Positions 25,929 through 35,394 of a stretch of 64,000 nucleotides of DNA are shown here, piece after piece (position 1 is the first letter of the stretch; each line of letters opens with the position of its first letter). The position numbers were made by a program, and so were the translations under genes. The notes under the pieces are model-generated. The model was not told the origin of the DNA and did not search any database. It saw only the letters and a list, made by a program, of their open reading frames with translations. Origin of the DNA: Nitrospinota bacterium (GTDB lineage: Bacteria; Nitrospinota; Nitrospinia; Nitrospinales; VA-1). Location of the stretch: contig JAQCGX010000006.1 of NCBI GenBank assembly GCA_027619975.1, forward strand, positions 1 through 64,000, in the 5' to 3' direction.

Positions 25929-26830
25929 CCTATTCCGGTGGTCTTGGTGTTCCATGGACGTGCGTCCTTTTCGATGAAATCGATGATTTTATCCGCGATA
26001 TCGATCCCGGTGCAGGTTTCGATGCCTTCCAGTCCCGGCGACGAGTTTACTTCCATGACCAGGGGGCCGTGTTTCGACCGGAGCAGGTCCACACCGGCCA
26101 CATTGAGGCCCATGGCTTTGGCGGAGCGGACGACGGTACTGCGTTCTTCGGGAGTGATCTTGATTTTTTGCGCGGTTCCGCCGCGATGCAAATTGGATTT
26201 AAATTCTCCTTCCCTGCCCTGTCTTTTCATGCTGGCAATGACTTTTTCGCCGATGACGAAGCAACGGATGTCAGCGCCTCCGGCTTCTTTGATAAATTCC
26301 TGCACCAGAAAATGGGCGTCGAGTTCCCGGAACGCGCCGATGACGCTTTCTGCGGCTTTGTCGGTTTCAGCCAGAATGACTCCCTTGCCCTGTGTTCCTT
26401 CGGTGAGCTTGACCACCAGGGGGGCTCCTCCCACCAACTGGATCAAGTCATTGGTCATTTTGGTGGAGTGAGCGAAGCCGGTCACCGGCAGGCCGATGCC
26501 TTTCTTCGACAGAATCTGCAAAGAGCGCAGTTTGTCGCGTGAACGCACAATAGCCACCGATTCATTCAAGGAATATGTTCCGGTCATCTCAAATTGACGA
26601 AGAATGGCGGTCCCGAAAAATGTAACGGAAGCTCCGATACGGGGAATCACCACATCAAATTCGTTGAGTATCCGTTCTTTGTAATGGACCGAGGGTTTAT
26701 GCGACGTGATATTCACATAACAACTCAACGGATCGATCACTTCCACAGAGTGCCCGCGTTTTTTTGCGGCTTCCACCAGCCTCTTGGTGGAATAAAGCTT
26801 TGGCCCTCTGGATAATATGCAAATATTCAT
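25925..26830 (-). CDS. rimK: RimK-family ATP-grasp ligase
   Basis: RimK adds glutamate residues to the C-terminus of ribosomal protein S6; related ligases make other glutamyl peptides. The 301 residues equal the E. coli length. They show a RimK-type N-terminal domain ([18 protein letters not shown]) and the ATP-grasp core: [38 protein letters not shown], and the metal site [18 protein letters not shown] precedes the ATG. The gene lies between the retropepsin gene (15-bp gap) and the AstE/AspA-like gene (4-bp overlap). Confidence 0.92.
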   Translation of the reverse strand: MNICILSRGPKLYSTKRLVEAAKKRGHSVEVIDPLSCYVNITSHKPSVHYKERILNEFDVVIPRIGASVTFFGTAILRQFEMTGTYSLNESVAIVRSRDKLRSLQILSKKGIGLPVTGFAHSTKMTNDLIQLVGGAPLVVKLTEGTQGKGVILAETDKAAESVIGAFRELDAHFLVQEFIKEAGGADIRCFVIGEKVIASMKRQGREGEFKSNLHRGGTAQKIKITPEERSTVVRSAKAMGLNVAGVDLLRSKHGPLVMEVNSSPGLEGIETCTGIDIADKIIDFIEKDARPWNTKTTGIG

Positions 26831-26845
26831 TAATTTCTCCTAATT

Positions 26846-27292
26846 TTATCTTTTTGAAGCCAGATATGATTTTCCTGAGTGGACCAGAAAGCGGTTTCGG
26901 ATCGCTTCCCTACCCAACAGCATTCGAAATCCCATCAGATCTCTATTTACGAGAGTCAATTCGACGGTAAAAACTTTCCCGCCCAATTCCAGGGCGGTTT
27001 CAATCACCGGGCGCACACTCGACTCCCCGTTCGAACTTTTAATCGAACGTTCCGCGATCACCACCGCAGATGCATGAATTTCGGGCTTCGAATGGTCCTG
27101 ATCGGGATGAATAATAAACTCTACCGTTTTGGTTCCTTTGATTTTTTTTATATAGGACACATGAAGGCTTGAGGTTCTGGCTCCGGTATCGACTTTAACC
27201 TTGATCGAGTTTACTTTGAACTCAGGAAGGGACACCCACTCCCGCCAGCCAATTAAATCATGGCCTTTTTTCTTCTTTTTTTTAATTTTCAT
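26846..27292 (-). CDS. RimB-like retropepsin-fold protease (COG4067)
   Basis: The 148-residue protein matches the family once called ATP-dependent zinc proteases, now known to be retropepsin-like. The aspartic motif is KVDTGARTSSLHVS (Asp near residue 35), and the late RMLLGREAIRNRFLV forms the matching flap/dimer segment. The Lys-rich start (eight Lys in the first nine) is unusual. In Pseudomonas the RimB member trims glutamates added by RimK. Here it is the first gene of the trio with rimK, which fits that role. Confidence 0.85.
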   Translation of the reverse strand: MKIKKKKKKGHDLIGWREWVSLPEFKVNSIKVKVDTGARTSSLHVSYIKKIKGTKTVEFIIHPDQDHSKPEIHASAVVIAERSIKSSNGESSVRPVIETALELGGKVFTVELTLVNRDLMGFRMLLGREAIRNRFLVHSGKSYLASKR

Positions 27293-27835
27293 GGCTGGGA
27301 ATATGCCCTGGAGCCTGGTGGATTTGCAGAGATTTGGGTGCGTTTCAGTTTTGCAATGCGAGTTCGGAAAATATTATCCGATATTTTTCACTTTAACCAT
27401 ATAAATTCCAGAAAAATTTTAACCGGGTGAATAACATTGTTGTTCAAGGCAGGGCTTTTTTTGAATTTGCCTTTAATTACGATCATTATCACCTTGGAAT
27501 TTAGTTTGACCGACTCTTTTCAATCGAGCCAATCTATTTCCCCCAGGCTCAGGCAAAAACTGCAAATGGGCAAATCTTCGGCTGAAAGGATGGGTGGCCC
27601 ACACACCGGACGGGCCAGCACATATTCTGTTCTTTTAAGGCCGAAGGAAGAGGGTGTTTTTTCAGGCGGATGGAATAATGACACCCTTGCGATTCCTGAA
27701 ATTCATAAATATCAGGAATCGCAAACGCGGCATGGAGGACGTTCAGTGGATTTTCTTTATACCCGTTGAAAATAGGTCTCAAAGCACCATTATAGTTTGA
27801 GTAGTTTCTTTTTCAATGGGTATAGCGAGTTTGTT
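27293..27835. other. gene-poor stretch with nested inverted repeats
   Basis: I see no convincing gene in these 540 bp. Structure is visible instead. CTTCGGC near 27577 pairs with GCCGAAG near 27642. TGGCCC at 27595 pairs with GGGCCA at 27612. A perfect 13-bp stem, TTGCGATTCCTGA/TCAGGAATCGCAA, lies at 27687-27724 with a 12-nt loop and no T-run. These may be remnants of a dispersed repeat or an RNA structure. Confidence 0.4.
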
Positions 27836-28348
27836 TTAATAGACGGGATTATGAAAGTAGTACAGGGCGTCATCTCCAGGACGGATGCTGTAGTCGGGCA
27901 GACTGGTGCAATGCTCCAGGACGATTTTCCAGGCAGACCCCTCTTTGTTGAATACATAGTTGCAAACATTGTGTTGTCGTTCATCCGTGTCGGAGCTTTT
28001 CGAGGTGATGCTGCTGATTTCGTCGACCAGCAGATATCCCAGGTCCTGGCCTTTATTCCCAGCCAGAACCTGGCGTTGGGTCTGGCATTTGATTTCCCGG
28101 AACTCAGCCGTCATCTGCTGAAACGCCTTGACCCGGTTTTCCAGAAGTCCGCGCTTGTCATCAGAAAGGATCACCAGCTTGGGATGGTAAAATTCGGTTA
28201 TCTTTTTTGGTTGTGAACAAATCAGACCATCCACTTTTTTTAGAATATCGGAAAAGACATCTGTTTCCGCGGCGAGAGCCTTGTTACCCCCGGTCAATAA
28301 CAGGACCACGAAGGTTAATAGAGCGATTTTCGATAAATAATTCAGCAT
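27836..28348 (-). CDS. secreted protein of unknown function
   Basis: The 170-residue protein has a signal peptide cleaved near ALA-AE. Four Cys in the mature part could form two disulfides. The alternation of helices and strands, with NVCNYVFNKEGSAWKIVLEHCTSLPDYS near the end, looks like an NTF2/SnoaL-type fold, but I cannot name a family. GGAGAG lies upstream of the ATG at 28348. It follows the NHL-repeat gene on the same strand at a distance of over 80 bp in the reverse order, so no operon is evident. Confidence 0.6.
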   Translation of the reverse strand: MLNYLSKIALLTFVVLLLTGGNKALAAETDVFSDILKKVDGLICSQPKKITEFYHPKLVILSDDKRGLLENRVKAFQQMTAEFREIKCQTQRQVLAGNKGQDLGYLLVDEISSITSKSSDTDERQHNVCNYVFNKEGSAWKIVLEHCTSLPDYSIRPGDDALYYFHNPVY

Positions 28349-28453
28349 TGACTGTCTCTCCAGAAGGATCGTTGTCGAAAAAAATGATTGAAACCCGGTT
28401 TTTTCCTGATTGACTGTTACCTATTCCATAGTCCTTAGAAGTCTTTAAGTGAT

Positions 28454-30628
28454 CTACGGGAAATTATGCAGATAGATTTCCACCGTTTCTCCATCTTGTG
28501 CCCAGCCATAGGTGCCGGTTCCGGCAAAAGTGGAAATGATCCCCTGGGTGTCAACTTTGCGAATATGGTTGTTGCCCATGTCCGAAATGTACATGTTGCC
28601 CTTGGCATCAAACGCGATGGCGGCAGGTTGCTTGAGCATGGCCTGGGTTGCAGGGCCTCCATCGCCGAAATATCCCTGATAACCGTTTCCTGCCACGGTA
28701 ACGATCGTTCCGTCCTTGGTGATTTTACGGATGCGATGCGTATTGAATCCGACGATGTACAATTCCCCGTCCGGGCTGAAAGCCAGAGCGTCCATAGAGC
28801 GAATTGCCGCGTTTATCGCCGGCCCGCCATCGCCCGTGTCATTGTGCTCGCCTGTTCCCGCAATCGTCGAAACAATTCCCTTCGTATCGATTTTGCGGAT
28901 GCGGTTGTTGGCCGAGTCGCCGATATAGAGATTTCCAGCCGGGTCCATTACCAGGGCTCTGGGGTCTCGAAAAGTTGCCTGGGTGGCGGGGCCACCGTCG
29001 CCGGTGTAATCCGATCCGCCCGTTCCCGCAATATTTTTGATCGTGCCATCGGGTTTGATTTTACGAATCTGATGGTTGATGCGGTCGGAGGCATAAATGT
29101 TGTTATCTTTGTCAAACACGATATCGGAAAACTGAGTGACCATGGCGATTCTGCTTTTCATGGACAACCCCTGAGATTGATCGCTTGCAAGCGCCGCCAG
29201 GTATTCTTTATCCGCTGTCTGGATGAAGGTGTGCATGATCCCCTTATCGTCGATATGGCGGATCATGCTGACAAACCCGCTGGGGCTGACAAAGTAAATT
29301 TCTTCCTTACTGTTGAGAATCAGAGACTGGACTGAAAAAAGAGAAGCCTCTAAAGCTGGAACGCCATCGCCGACATTGCCGCGGTCGCCATTTCCAGCGA
29401 TGGTCTGGATGATGCCCTCAGGAGAAATTTTACGGATGCGAAAATGTCCTTTATCCGAAAATATAACATTGCCCTTTTTGTCAACAGCGATCCCATGCGG
29501 AAAATTTAAATTCGCTCCTGTCGCAGGGCCGCCGTCGCCGGCAAAATTTTTGCGGCCATTGCCTGCCAGAGTTTCCACTTTGCCTTTGAGCGGGTCAATT
29601 CTGCGGATACGATAATGCGAGCGGTCGATGACCAACAGGCGGTTTTTCGCATCCAGCGCCAATCCGAAAGGCAAATGCAAATTGGTATCCCGAGCCAGCT
29701 CCGCGTCGCCATTGTAATCCTGCTGTCCGGTGCCGGCGACGGTGCGGATCATGCCCTGTTTATCGACGACACGGATGCGGTTATTATTGCGGTCCGCGAT
29801 GTATATATTGCCCTGGTCATCTACCGCTACGCCGGTAGGACCGGCGATACTCGCCCGGTAGGCGGGGCCATTGTCGCCCATGAAAAAGAAACCGCCATCT
29901 CCGGCCACGGTCGTGATGATGCCCGACGGCGTGACTTTGCGGATGCGGTTGTTTCTTCTGTCGGCAATGTAGAGGTTGTCGTTTTTGTCGATGGCGAGCC
30001 CAAAAGGCCGGTCGATCCTGGCTTTTAATGCCGGGCCGGAATCCCCCCCGTATCCGTCTTCACCGTTGCCGGCATAAGTGGCGATGATGCCTTTGCTGTT
30101 GATCACGCGGATGCGGTTGTTGCTGCGATCAGAAATATAGAGGTTGCCTTTACTGTCCAGGACCAATCCTGAAGGAAGATTGAGGCTGGCTTTCGTAGCC
30201 GGGCCGCCATCTCCACTGAACCCCGCTGTGCCGTTTCCTGCAATTGTTGTGATGATGCCTTTGCGGTTCACCATTCGAATCACATGATTATCCCGGTCGG
30301 CAATATAAACGTTGCCTTTGTCATCCGTGAGTAAGCCTGCGGGTACTTTCAAGCTGGCTTTAAGGGCCGGGCCGCCGTCACCGGTATAACCGGATTCCCC
30401 TGTGCCGGCGAAACGAGTCAACAGGCCATTTTTATCGACCCGATCGATGGTGTTGTGGTCCCGCTTCGAAATATAGAAACCACCGTTTTTGTCGGTGGCA
30501 ATGCCGTCTACCAGAGAAATTTCGATCTCTGTGGCGGGCTCCCCTGTTGCGAAACTCAGGCCGGGGGCAATGAGGCACAAAGCCATCAAAACCATTAAGT
30601 ATCTTAATTTAAAAAACTTTGTGCGCAT
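28454..30628 (-). CDS. secreted NHL-repeat protein, about 12 blades
   Basis: The 724-residue exported protein consists almost wholly of NHL beta-propeller repeats of about 56 residues. A typical unit reads GNLYISDRSNNRIRVI, then a spacer, then AGNG..G..GDGGPA..A.L..P.GLA.D. I count about eleven AGxG...GD units plus the N-terminal half blade, that is some twelve blades or two six-bladed propellers. One blade near the middle (about residues 440-490) is degenerate and may be the hinge. The ATG at 30628 follows GAGG at 6 nt. A longer reading to 30679 adds an unlikely leader. The ligand is unknown. Confidence 0.88.
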   Translation of the reverse strand: MRTKFFKLRYLMVLMALCLIAPGLSFATGEPATEIEISLVDGIATDKNGGFYISKRDHNTIDRVDKNGLLTRFAGTGESGYTGDGGPALKASLKVPAGLLTDDKGNVYIADRDNHVIRMVNRKGIITTIAGNGTAGFSGDGGPATKASLNLPSGLVLDSKGNLYISDRSNNRIRVINSKGIIATYAGNGEDGYGGDSGPALKARIDRPFGLAIDKNDNLYIADRRNNRIRKVTPSGIITTVAGDGGFFFMGDNGPAYRASIAGPTGVAVDDQGNIYIADRNNNRIRVVDKQGMIRTVAGTGQQDYNGDAELARDTNLHLPFGLALDAKNRLLVIDRSHYRIRRIDPLKGKVETLAGNGRKNFAGDGGPATGANLNFPHGIAVDKKGNVIFSDKGHFRIRKISPEGIIQTIAGNGDRGNVGDGVPALEASLFSVQSLILNSKEEIYFVSPSGFVSMIRHIDDKGIMHTFIQTADKEYLAALASDQSQGLSMKSRIAMVTQFSDIVFDKDNNIYASDRINHQIRKIKPDGTIKNIAGTGGSDYTGDGGPATQATFRDPRALVMDPAGNLYIGDSANNRIRKIDTKGIVSTIAGTGEHNDTGDGGPAINAAIRSMDALAFSPDGELYIVGFNTHRIRKITKDGTIVTVAGNGYQGYFGDGGPATQAMLKQPAAIAFDAKGNMYISDMGNNHIRKVDTQGIISTFAGTGTYGWAQDGETVEIYLHNFP

Positions 30629-31050
30629 TTTTAACCTCAAAAATAGAACTGGGAAGAGCCTTAAAATTAAGATACCCAATTTCTTTAAACGGGTTCATGT
30701 TTTTAAGAATACAAAAATGTTGGTTCGGCATTCAACAAAAAATGACTGTATACACTATAATTAATAAACAAGCCGGTAAGCGGGTGAAATCCACCGCTTC
30801 GATCCGGGGGTTATGGAAACAGCCGAAAAATCCTTGCTTCCTAACTATTTACAGTGAGTTGGCATTTTTTGTTTGCAAGGACTCGATTATACGGGGCAGG
30901 TTTGTTATGTCAATTGGATTTTGTTCCTTTAAATCAAACGGTTTAATCGAATAATTTGAATAGTTTTGTCGAATTTTTTATTTTCCGAAAACGGGTGGAG
31001 CCGCCTCTTGGTTGGGAAACCCGGACCTTTAATGTTATGATAATTAAACC
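30629..31050. other. intergenic region without visible gene
   Basis: This AT-rich gap of about 420 bp separates divergent genes (NHL protein and radical SAM pair). It should hold both promoters, but I see no strong motif, repeat or RNA gene in it. Confidence 0.4.
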
Positions 31051-32847
31051 ATGAAAACGTTACTGATATTCCCCGCACAGTGGTATCCGTCGCAGCCTTA
31101 TCTGAGCACGCCCTACCTGACTGCCTATTTGCAGTCCAAGGGATGGCAGGTGGCGCAACGCGATTTTAATATTGAGTCTTATGACCATTTTCTCTCTCCC
31201 GACCGTTTGCGCAAAATGGTTGAGAAGATGAGGCAACGGTTACAAACCATGCGCGCTAAAAGTTCATTCACGATTAAGGAAAAATCCTGCATGGATGTTC
31301 TTTCTACCGGCATCCAGTTTTCCGACGCCATCATTTCCCAGGTGGAAGACGCCAAAGCGGTGATGCGGACTCCAGACCGGTTCTTTCATTTTGATTCCTA
31401 CCGGCAGGCGGACATGATTATCAAGTCGGCGCTCAAGCTGGTATCCGATGCGTATTCGCCGTCGATTTTTTCTTTGTCCACGTTTGAAAGCGGCACGCGG
31501 GCGGAGGAATCCACCTTCAAGGCGCGGCAGTTCACTCAGGATAGGGAAACCAACCCGTTTATTGAGTTGTATGACGAGACCTTGCTTCCTACCGAGTCGT
31601 GGGAAAGTTACGACGTTGTCGGGATTTCTATCATCGGCATTTCGCAGATCATTCCCGGTTTGACGCTGGCTCGCATGCTCAAAGAGAGGCATCCGCATTT
31701 GCACATCACGCTCGGCGGACCGATCTTCAGCGTCAACGCCAGTCAGTTGAAGGGCCACACAGAATTTTTTGATGACTTCTGCCACAGCATCGTGTTGTTT
31801 GAGGGCGAAGACCCGTTGCATCAACTGCTGACCACTCTGAAAAAGGGATCGAGTTTGTATGAGGTTCCCAATCTCATGTTTCAGGATAAGGGCGAAGTTT
31901 GCATCAATAAGGAACGGGTCGAATTACGCTTTGAAGAAATTCCCTCGCCGACGTTTGAGGGGTTGCCGATGGAACGTTATCTGTCGCCTTATCCCATCCT
32001 GCCGGTTTTGCAGAGCCGGGGTTGCTACTGGGGCAAATGCACGTTCTGCACGCACAGTTTTGTGTACGGTCACCGCTACGGCAAACAGCGGACCGAGCAA
32101 ATGGTGGACGCACTGATAGCGATGTCTGAAAAATATCAGACCAAGTATTTCACGTTTTCAGATGAAGCGATGTCGCCGCATGCGTTGAATGATATTTCCG
32201 AGTTGATGATCGAACGCGGGGTGGACATTCGCGCACTTGCCTTACTGAAATTTGAAAAAGTCATGGACGAAACCCTGTTCGGGAAAATGAAACAAGCCGG
32301 TTTCATTTTCCTGATGTTTGGCCTGGAAAGCGCCAATGACCGGATTCTCGCCCTGATCGACAAGGGGACCTGCAAACAGGTGGAGCGCGACGTTCTGAAA
32401 AAAAGCAGCGCCGCCGGAATCTGGAATCATTCGTTCCTGTTTTATGGCTTCCCCACCGAGACCCGTGCAGAAGCCCAGGAGACCACCGATTTTCTGATGG
32501 ACAATCTGGACTCCATTCAGTCTTTCGGGCCGGGGGTGTTTTTATTGAATCGGGATTCCAGTTGTTATCAATATCCGGAAAAGTTTTCCATCACCAAGAT
32601 CATTCAGGACCCGGAAGCCAATATTGCGATGAATCTGGATTTTGTCGCGGACAAGGGCATGTCGCGCGAGGAAGCGGTGGAGATGAATAACCAGTGCATC
32701 AAGCTGGCGGAAGAAAAATTTCCATCGCTGAAAGTCTGGGGCACGTTGCCCCGAGAACATTTTTTGCTCTATCTTGATAAATTTGGCAAGGATGCGTTGA
32801 GCGGAAAAACATCCGTGGATGAAGACAAAGCGCTTTGTAAGGCGTGA
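31051..32847 (+). CDS. B12-binding-type radical SAM protein, CX4CX2C variant (paralogue 1)
   Basis: The 598-residue protein starts with a Rossmann-like cobalamin-type domain (VVGISIIGISQIIPG, ITLGGPIFS near 189-226), preceded by a helical insert (about 45-170). The radical SAM barrel follows. Its cluster motif is C325-YWGK-C330-TF-C333, so CX4CX2C rather than CX3CX2C. Later MFGLESANDRIL is the usual Gly/Glu SAM-contact segment. The DxHxxG cobalamin ligand is not present. The next gene, 28 bp downstream, is a paralogue of nearly equal length. Such proteins methylate or rearrange unreactive carbons; the substrate is unknown. Confidence 0.85.
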   Translation: MKTLLIFPAQWYPSQPYLSTPYLTAYLQSKGWQVAQRDFNIESYDHFLSPDRLRKMVEKMRQRLQTMRAKSSFTIKEKSCMDVLSTGIQFSDAIISQVEDAKAVMRTPDRFFHFDSYRQADMIIKSALKLVSDAYSPSIFSLSTFESGTRAEESTFKARQFTQDRETNPFIELYDETLLPTESWESYDVVGISIIGISQIIPGLTLARMLKERHPHLHITLGGPIFSVNASQLKGHTEFFDDFCHSIVLFEGEDPLHQLLTTLKKGSSLYEVPNLMFQDKGEVCINKERVELRFEEIPSPTFEGLPMERYLSPYPILPVLQSRGCYWGKCTFCTHSFVYGHRYGKQRTEQMVDALIAMSEKYQTKYFTFSDEAMSPHALNDISELMIERGVDIRALALLKFEKVMDETLFGKMKQAGFIFLMFGLESANDRILALIDKGTCKQVERDVLKKSSAAGIWNHSFLFYGFPTETRAEAQETTDFLMDNLDSIQSFGPGVFLLNRDSSCYQYPEKFSITKIIQDPEANIAMNLDFVADKGMSREEAVEMNNQCIKLAEEKFPSLKVWGTLPREHFLLYLDKFGKDALSGKTSVDEDKALCKA

Positions 32848-32875
32848 TTGATACTTTAATTTTTGGAATGATGAA

Positions 32876-34687
32876 ATGAAAGTCCTGCTCCTTTTTCCAC
32901 CTGACTGGTTGCCTTCGGAACCGTATTTGAGTTTGCCTTCCCTGACGTCGGTTTTGCGTCCTGCCGGTCATGAGGTGGTGCAAAAAGACATCAATGTGGA
33001 AATGTACGACCTGTTTTTCAGCGCTCCTTTTTTGGATCTCGCCGCTGAAAGGATCGGGCGCGAACTCAGTCATCTCCAGCATATCAAAGGCCAGCGGGTT
33101 CTGGATGAAGAAGAGCAGACGCTCATGGATCAGCTGCTTACCTGCACGCCGGAACTGGTGGCACAATTTAAAGCCGACATTGAAAAAGCCAAGACCATTT
33201 TGAGGAGTGAAGCGTTTTACGAAATCGATCAACTCGAATGGGCCACGGATCGTCTGCACCAGACGATGGGGTTGATTTCCCTGGCGTACTATCCGGCGCA
33301 AATCTGTTTTCCGCCGATTGAAACGGACCTGATATACAAACCCTTCATGTCCAGCGAAATTCTGGAAGCTTTGGACGACGACCAGATAAACGTCTACCGC
33401 GACGTTTACCGGCGCTTGATCAAACCGGTCATGGAAAAGGATCGTCCCGGCGTGGTGGGAATCTCCGTCGTTCAGCAGAAGCAATTGATCTCAACGTTTA
33501 CCTTTTGCAAAATGATCAAGGAAGATTTTCCCGACACGCACATCACCCTGGGTGGCAATATCATCACCCGCCTGCGCGATGTGTTTAAGGAAGCCGACAG
33601 TTTATTTGAATATTTTGACAGCGCCGTGGTCTATGAAGGCGAGAACGCGTTTCTGCAGTTGATTGAAGCGGTGGAAACTAAAAGCAGTTTTTCCGGCTTG
33701 CCCAATCTTATTTATAAAGACGATCAGGGCATTCACGTGAATAAGGAAGTGCGTTCGGAAGATTTATCCAAACTGCCGCCGCCCGATTTTGATGGATTGC
33801 CTCTGGATAAATACTTTATTCCGGAACTCATTCTGCCCTATCTGGCGACGCGTGGCTGTTACTGGGGGCGGTGCACGTTTTGCGACCATTTTCAGGGCTA
33901 CGTGGAAGGCTTCCGCACCAAGCAGGTGGATCAAATCGTCGAAGAGATCGAGTTTCTCAAGAAAAAACACGCCACTCGTTTCTTTCATTTTACCGATGAG
34001 TCCTATCCGCCGGCGTTGTTCCGCAAGCTTTCCAGGCAGTTGATCGAGAAAAAAACGGATATCGTGTGGACCACCCACATGCGCTTTGAAGAATCGCTTC
34101 TCGATGAGCCGGTCTGGCAGGATGCCTGGGATTCCGGTTGCCGGTATTTGCACTTTGGCTATGAATCGGGCAACCAGCGGGTCTTGAAGCTGATGGACAA
34201 GGCGACGGATCTTACAGCCATTCAGACCAACCTCAGGATGTCCTCCGATGCGGGGATCTGGAATCACATCATGGGATTTTTCGGGTTCCCCGGTGAAACT
34301 CTGGAAGAAGTGGAAGATAGCAAAAATTTTGTGCATAACAACCGGGAAAATATTCAGTCCCTGGGCTTCATGACTTTTGTTCTTGGCAAATACAGTCCCA
34401 TCGCTTTTGAGCCGGAGAAGTATGGACTGTCCTATTACAAGAACCCCGAATGGGACCTGGCGCTGGATTACTATTTTACCGTGGAAAAGGGATTGAGCAT
34501 TCAGGAAGCGCTGGATGTGTTCGGCGAGTTCGAGAAAAAACACGATCCCAAATGGGACCTCAGGACCTGTGTGCGGGAATATATCTTCCTGTATGTCGAG
34601 CGGTTTAAAACCAACAAGCTGTCGCAGTTGCAAATGCGCCCCGAGCAACGCCTCAACGCCTCCCACAGCCCCGTGGGGATGGTTTAG
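32876..34687 (+). CDS. B12-binding-type radical SAM protein, CX4CX2C variant (paralogue 2)
   Basis: The 603-residue protein is collinear with the preceding gene: LFPPDWLPSEPYLSLPSL at the start, VVGISVVQQKQLIST and ITLGGNIIT in the cobalamin-type domain, then the iron-sulfur motif C328-YWGR-C333-TF-C336. HFGYESGNQRVLKLMDKATD and GIWNHIMGFFGFPGET follow, matching GIWNHSFLFYGFPTET of paralogue 1. The two proteins may act as a pair or on successive sites. The sequence between the genes contains only the ribosome-binding region, so they are one operon. Confidence 0.85.
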   Translation: MKVLLLFPPDWLPSEPYLSLPSLTSVLRPAGHEVVQKDINVEMYDLFFSAPFLDLAAERIGRELSHLQHIKGQRVLDEEEQTLMDQLLTCTPELVAQFKADIEKAKTILRSEAFYEIDQLEWATDRLHQTMGLISLAYYPAQICFPPIETDLIYKPFMSSEILEALDDDQINVYRDVYRRLIKPVMEKDRPGVVGISVVQQKQLISTFTFCKMIKEDFPDTHITLGGNIITRLRDVFKEADSLFEYFDSAVVYEGENAFLQLIEAVETKSSFSGLPNLIYKDDQGIHVNKEVRSEDLSKLPPPDFDGLPLDKYFIPELILPYLATRGCYWGRCTFCDHFQGYVEGFRTKQVDQIVEEIEFLKKKHATRFFHFTDESYPPALFRKLSRQLIEKKTDIVWTTHMRFEESLLDEPVWQDAWDSGCRYLHFGYESGNQRVLKLMDKATDLTAIQTNLRMSSDAGIWNHIMGFFGFPGETLEEVEDSKNFVHNNRENIQSLGFMTFVLGKYSPIAFEPEKYGLSYYKNPEWDLALDYYFTVEKGLSIQEALDVFGEFEKKHDPKWDLRTCVREYIFLYVERFKTNKLSQLQMRPEQRLNASHSPVGMV

Positions 34688-34710
34688 AAAGTAAAAGACT
34701 TCTCACTTCT

Positions 34711-34910
34711 CGTCATCGCGAGCCGCTACAAGCGGCGTGGCGATCCAGCTCTTAAGGCGGAGGATCAATACGCTAACAGGTTGTCTCGTTACGATAGTTA
34801 AGTGCAAAAAAATATTGAAAAACTCCCCAATACCCAATGGACTGGATTGCTTCGCTCTACCCCTCCGGGGCATGAAGGCAAAGGTGAAATATCACATGCT
34901 CGCAATGACA
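34711..34910. repeat. dispersed repeat with CGTCATYGCGAGC inverted ends
   Basis: This 200-bp non-coding unit begins CGTCATCGCGAGC and ends GCTCGCAATGACA, an inverted repeat with about two mismatches. A second inverted pair lies inside: GGCGATCCAG near the left end and CTGGATTGC on the right. The pattern matches the CGTCATTGCGAG-type repeat found between genes in many bacteria. It lies between the radical SAM pair and the convergent cupin gene. Confidence 0.7.
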
Positions 34911-34933
34911 ATCCTATAGTTTTTCCACGGTTT

Positions 34934-35338
34934 TTATTCCTCCTCCACCTCATACATCACCACGTTTTCCATCTCGTTGGGATCGTTTCTGGAAACGATG
35001 GCCACGGCAGGTTCCGTCGCGCTCAAGTTGACGGGTTGATGCGGGACTCCCGGTGGGATGAACAAAAAATCGCCTTTTTCGGTCACGATCGATTCTTTTA
35101 AATTTTCCCCATATCTGTTTTCGACGCGGCCTTCCAGGATGTAGATCGCTGTTTCAAAATCCTTATGGTAATGCGGTTCAGCTTTGGCTCCGGCGGGGAT
35201 GATTACCAGATTCATGGAAATCCCCTGGGCGCCCGCTGATTCCCTGGAAATTCCGGTGAAATATGGAATTTTCTGCCGGGTCATGATTTCTTTTCCCGCG
35301 CGGATGCGGGTCACGCTTTTTTTAAGATCCAATGTCAT
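34934..35338 (-). CDS. small cupin-domain protein
   Basis: The 134-residue protein is a single cupin barrel. Motif 1 is AEPHYHKDFETAIYILEGRVENRYG and motif 2 is GDFLFIPPGVPHQPVN; together they provide three His and a Glu for a metal. Small cupins range from dioxygenases and isomerases to sugar-binding regulators. There is no DNA-binding domain. A perfect AGGAGGTG Shine-Dalgarno precedes the ATG, so translation should be strong. Nothing in the context fixes the substrate. Confidence 0.8.
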   Translation of the reverse strand: MTLDLKKSVTRIRAGKEIMTRQKIPYFTGISRESAGAQGISMNLVIIPAGAKAEPHYHKDFETAIYILEGRVENRYGENLKESIVTEKGDFLFIPPGVPHQPVNLSATEPAVAIVSRNDPNEMENVVMYEVEEE

Positions 35339-35394
35339 GGTTCACCTCCTTTTTCTTGTATGATTATACCATTCCTCCCGTGATTCGGTGTTGT

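Noticed and set aside
27437-27782. Open frames on both strands in the 27.3-27.8 kb gap
   Set aside because: They overlap each other, cross strong inverted repeats and have no plausible domain or ribosome-binding site.
28466-30028. Plus-strand frames opposite the NHL gene
   Set aside because: The repeats in the NHL gene create long antisense frames; the reverse strand clearly carries the coding pattern.
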